Source: a virus. Taken from it: a stretch of 33,013 nucleotides of DNA. How positions within the stretch are numbered: position 1 is the first letter of the stretch; the number at the start of each line of letters is the position of its first letter. This document shows, piece by piece, positions 32,732 to 33,013 of the stretch. Under the pieces are notes generated by a model, which saw only the letters and a program-made list of their open reading frames with translations, was not told where the DNA came from and made no database searches. Position numbers and translations under genes: made by a program. Where the stretch lies: positions 1 through 33,013 of IMG/VR virus record IMGVR_UViG_3300010370_000132; one strand, written 5' to 3'.

Positions 32732-33013
32732 AAACAAACATAACAAACTACATGGATCTAAATTAGATAGATCCGATGAACGAATTAAACAAACTCAGGA
32801 GGTTTTTACTCCTCCTGAGTTGATCGATAAAATGATTGCTGAGATACCAGAAGAAGTTCTTAAAGATCCAAATTCTACATTTATTGATAACTGTGCTGGT
32901 GATGGTAACTTTTTAGTTCAATTACTCAAAGCTCTTAGGAAGTATCATTCCGAACAGCACATTGTTGATAATATGTTGTATGCTGTTGAGTTGATGGAAG
33001 ATAATCATAAAGA
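32721..33013 (+). CDS. Second adenine-type DNA methyltransferase (3' end outside window)
   Basis: Only the first 97 residues are seen. They start MSSKNKHNKLHGSKLDR with a basic leader, then give methyltransferase motif X-like TQEVFTPPELIDKMI (about 25-39), SAM motif I FIDNCAGDGNF (54-64) and the acidic motif II-like YAVEL (about 88-92). This is the layout of the TaqI/gamma class of N6-adenine methyltransferases. The ATG overlaps the helicase-methyltransferase stop by 11 bases (ATGTCCTCTAA), so the two are co-translated. A perfect 10-bp inverted repeat lies inside the coding sequence at 32793-32820. Truncated by the window end. Confidence 0.75.
   Translation, partial: MSSKNKHNKLHGSKLDRSDERIKQTQEVFTPPELIDKMIAEIPEEVLKDPNSTFIDNCAGDGNFLVQLLKALRKYHSEQHIVDNMLYAVELMEDNHK
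32793..32820 (+). repeat. Perfect 10-bp inverted repeat in the second methyltransferase gene
   Basis: ACTCAGGAGG, eight-base loop TTTTTACT, then CCTCCTGAGT form a perfect 10-pair hairpin about 70 bases after the start codon. The left arm contains AGGAGG, a full anti-16S match held in the stem. It codes for part of the motif X region. Confidence 0.7.

Noticed and set aside
1-33013. CRISPR arrays, insertion sequences and attachment sites
   Set aside because: No regularly spaced direct repeats, transposase, integrase or flanking repeats were seen.

Overview
This window is part of a T4-like myovirus genome that infects marine picocyanobacteria (Synechococcus or Prochlorococcus). The evidence is a T4-type ssDNA-binding protein (gp32), T4-type baseplate and head-completion genes (gp53, gp48, gp4, gp54-like, gp26, gp27, gp5), and accessory genes typical of cyanophages: a CP12 Calvin-cycle regulator, 2-oxoglutarate oxygenases, phage tRNAs and very long structural proteins. 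The DNA is AT-rich and densely coding, with only short gaps. No stretch longer than about 210 bases lacks a gene, and that one holds a promoter and a tRNA.

Layout: gp32 (52-1002, +) meets head-on a minus-strand block transcribed from about 5.95 kb down to 1.0 kb: gp4 head-completion nuclease, a possible gp2-like protein, gp48 tail-tube cap, and an enlarged gp53 wedge protein. A 41-base divergent spacer with late-promoter-like sites on both strands separates this from a long plus-strand late block. That block holds a gp54-like tube initiator, gp26 with a small -1-frame extension, two large tape-measure-like membrane-segment proteins (the first with its frame broken near 9.36 kb, the second carrying two wall-degrading domains), gp27 hub, CP12, gp5-type hub, a beta-helix spike-like protein, two duplicated structural proteins, and a 2OG-Fe(II) oxygenase. 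A lone minus-strand glycosyltransferase-like gene (19909-20649) interrupts the plus-strand run.

From 21.4 to 22.4 kb there is a small early-type region: a consensus sigma70 promoter, then tRNA-Gly(TCC), tRNA-Leu(TAA) and tRNA-Thr(TGT) interleaved with small genes. A 2OG oxygenase/LIC12192-like fusion, a 54-residue small gene, and a 1939-residue fibre-like protein ending in an S74 self-cleaving chaperone follow. A hairpin terminator whose loop region contains the -35 box of the next promoter separates the fibre gene from a helicase-methyltransferase fusion gene and a second methyltransferase cut by the window end.

How the parts work together: most of the window builds the baseplate, hub, tail tube and fibres. 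gp26 and its extension look like tail-assembly factors. The muralytic tail protein would breach the wall. CP12 would redirect host carbon metabolism, and the tRNAs would support translation. The most novel signals are a canonical -1 frameshift cassette at the end of gp26 (slippery site, upstream Shine-Dalgarno-like sequence, open -1 frame), the helicase-methyltransferase plus methyltransferase pair, and the recurrent palindromic promoter GGGTTGACAACCC. All identifications rest on reading the translated sequence and on memory of the families; no database search was run.
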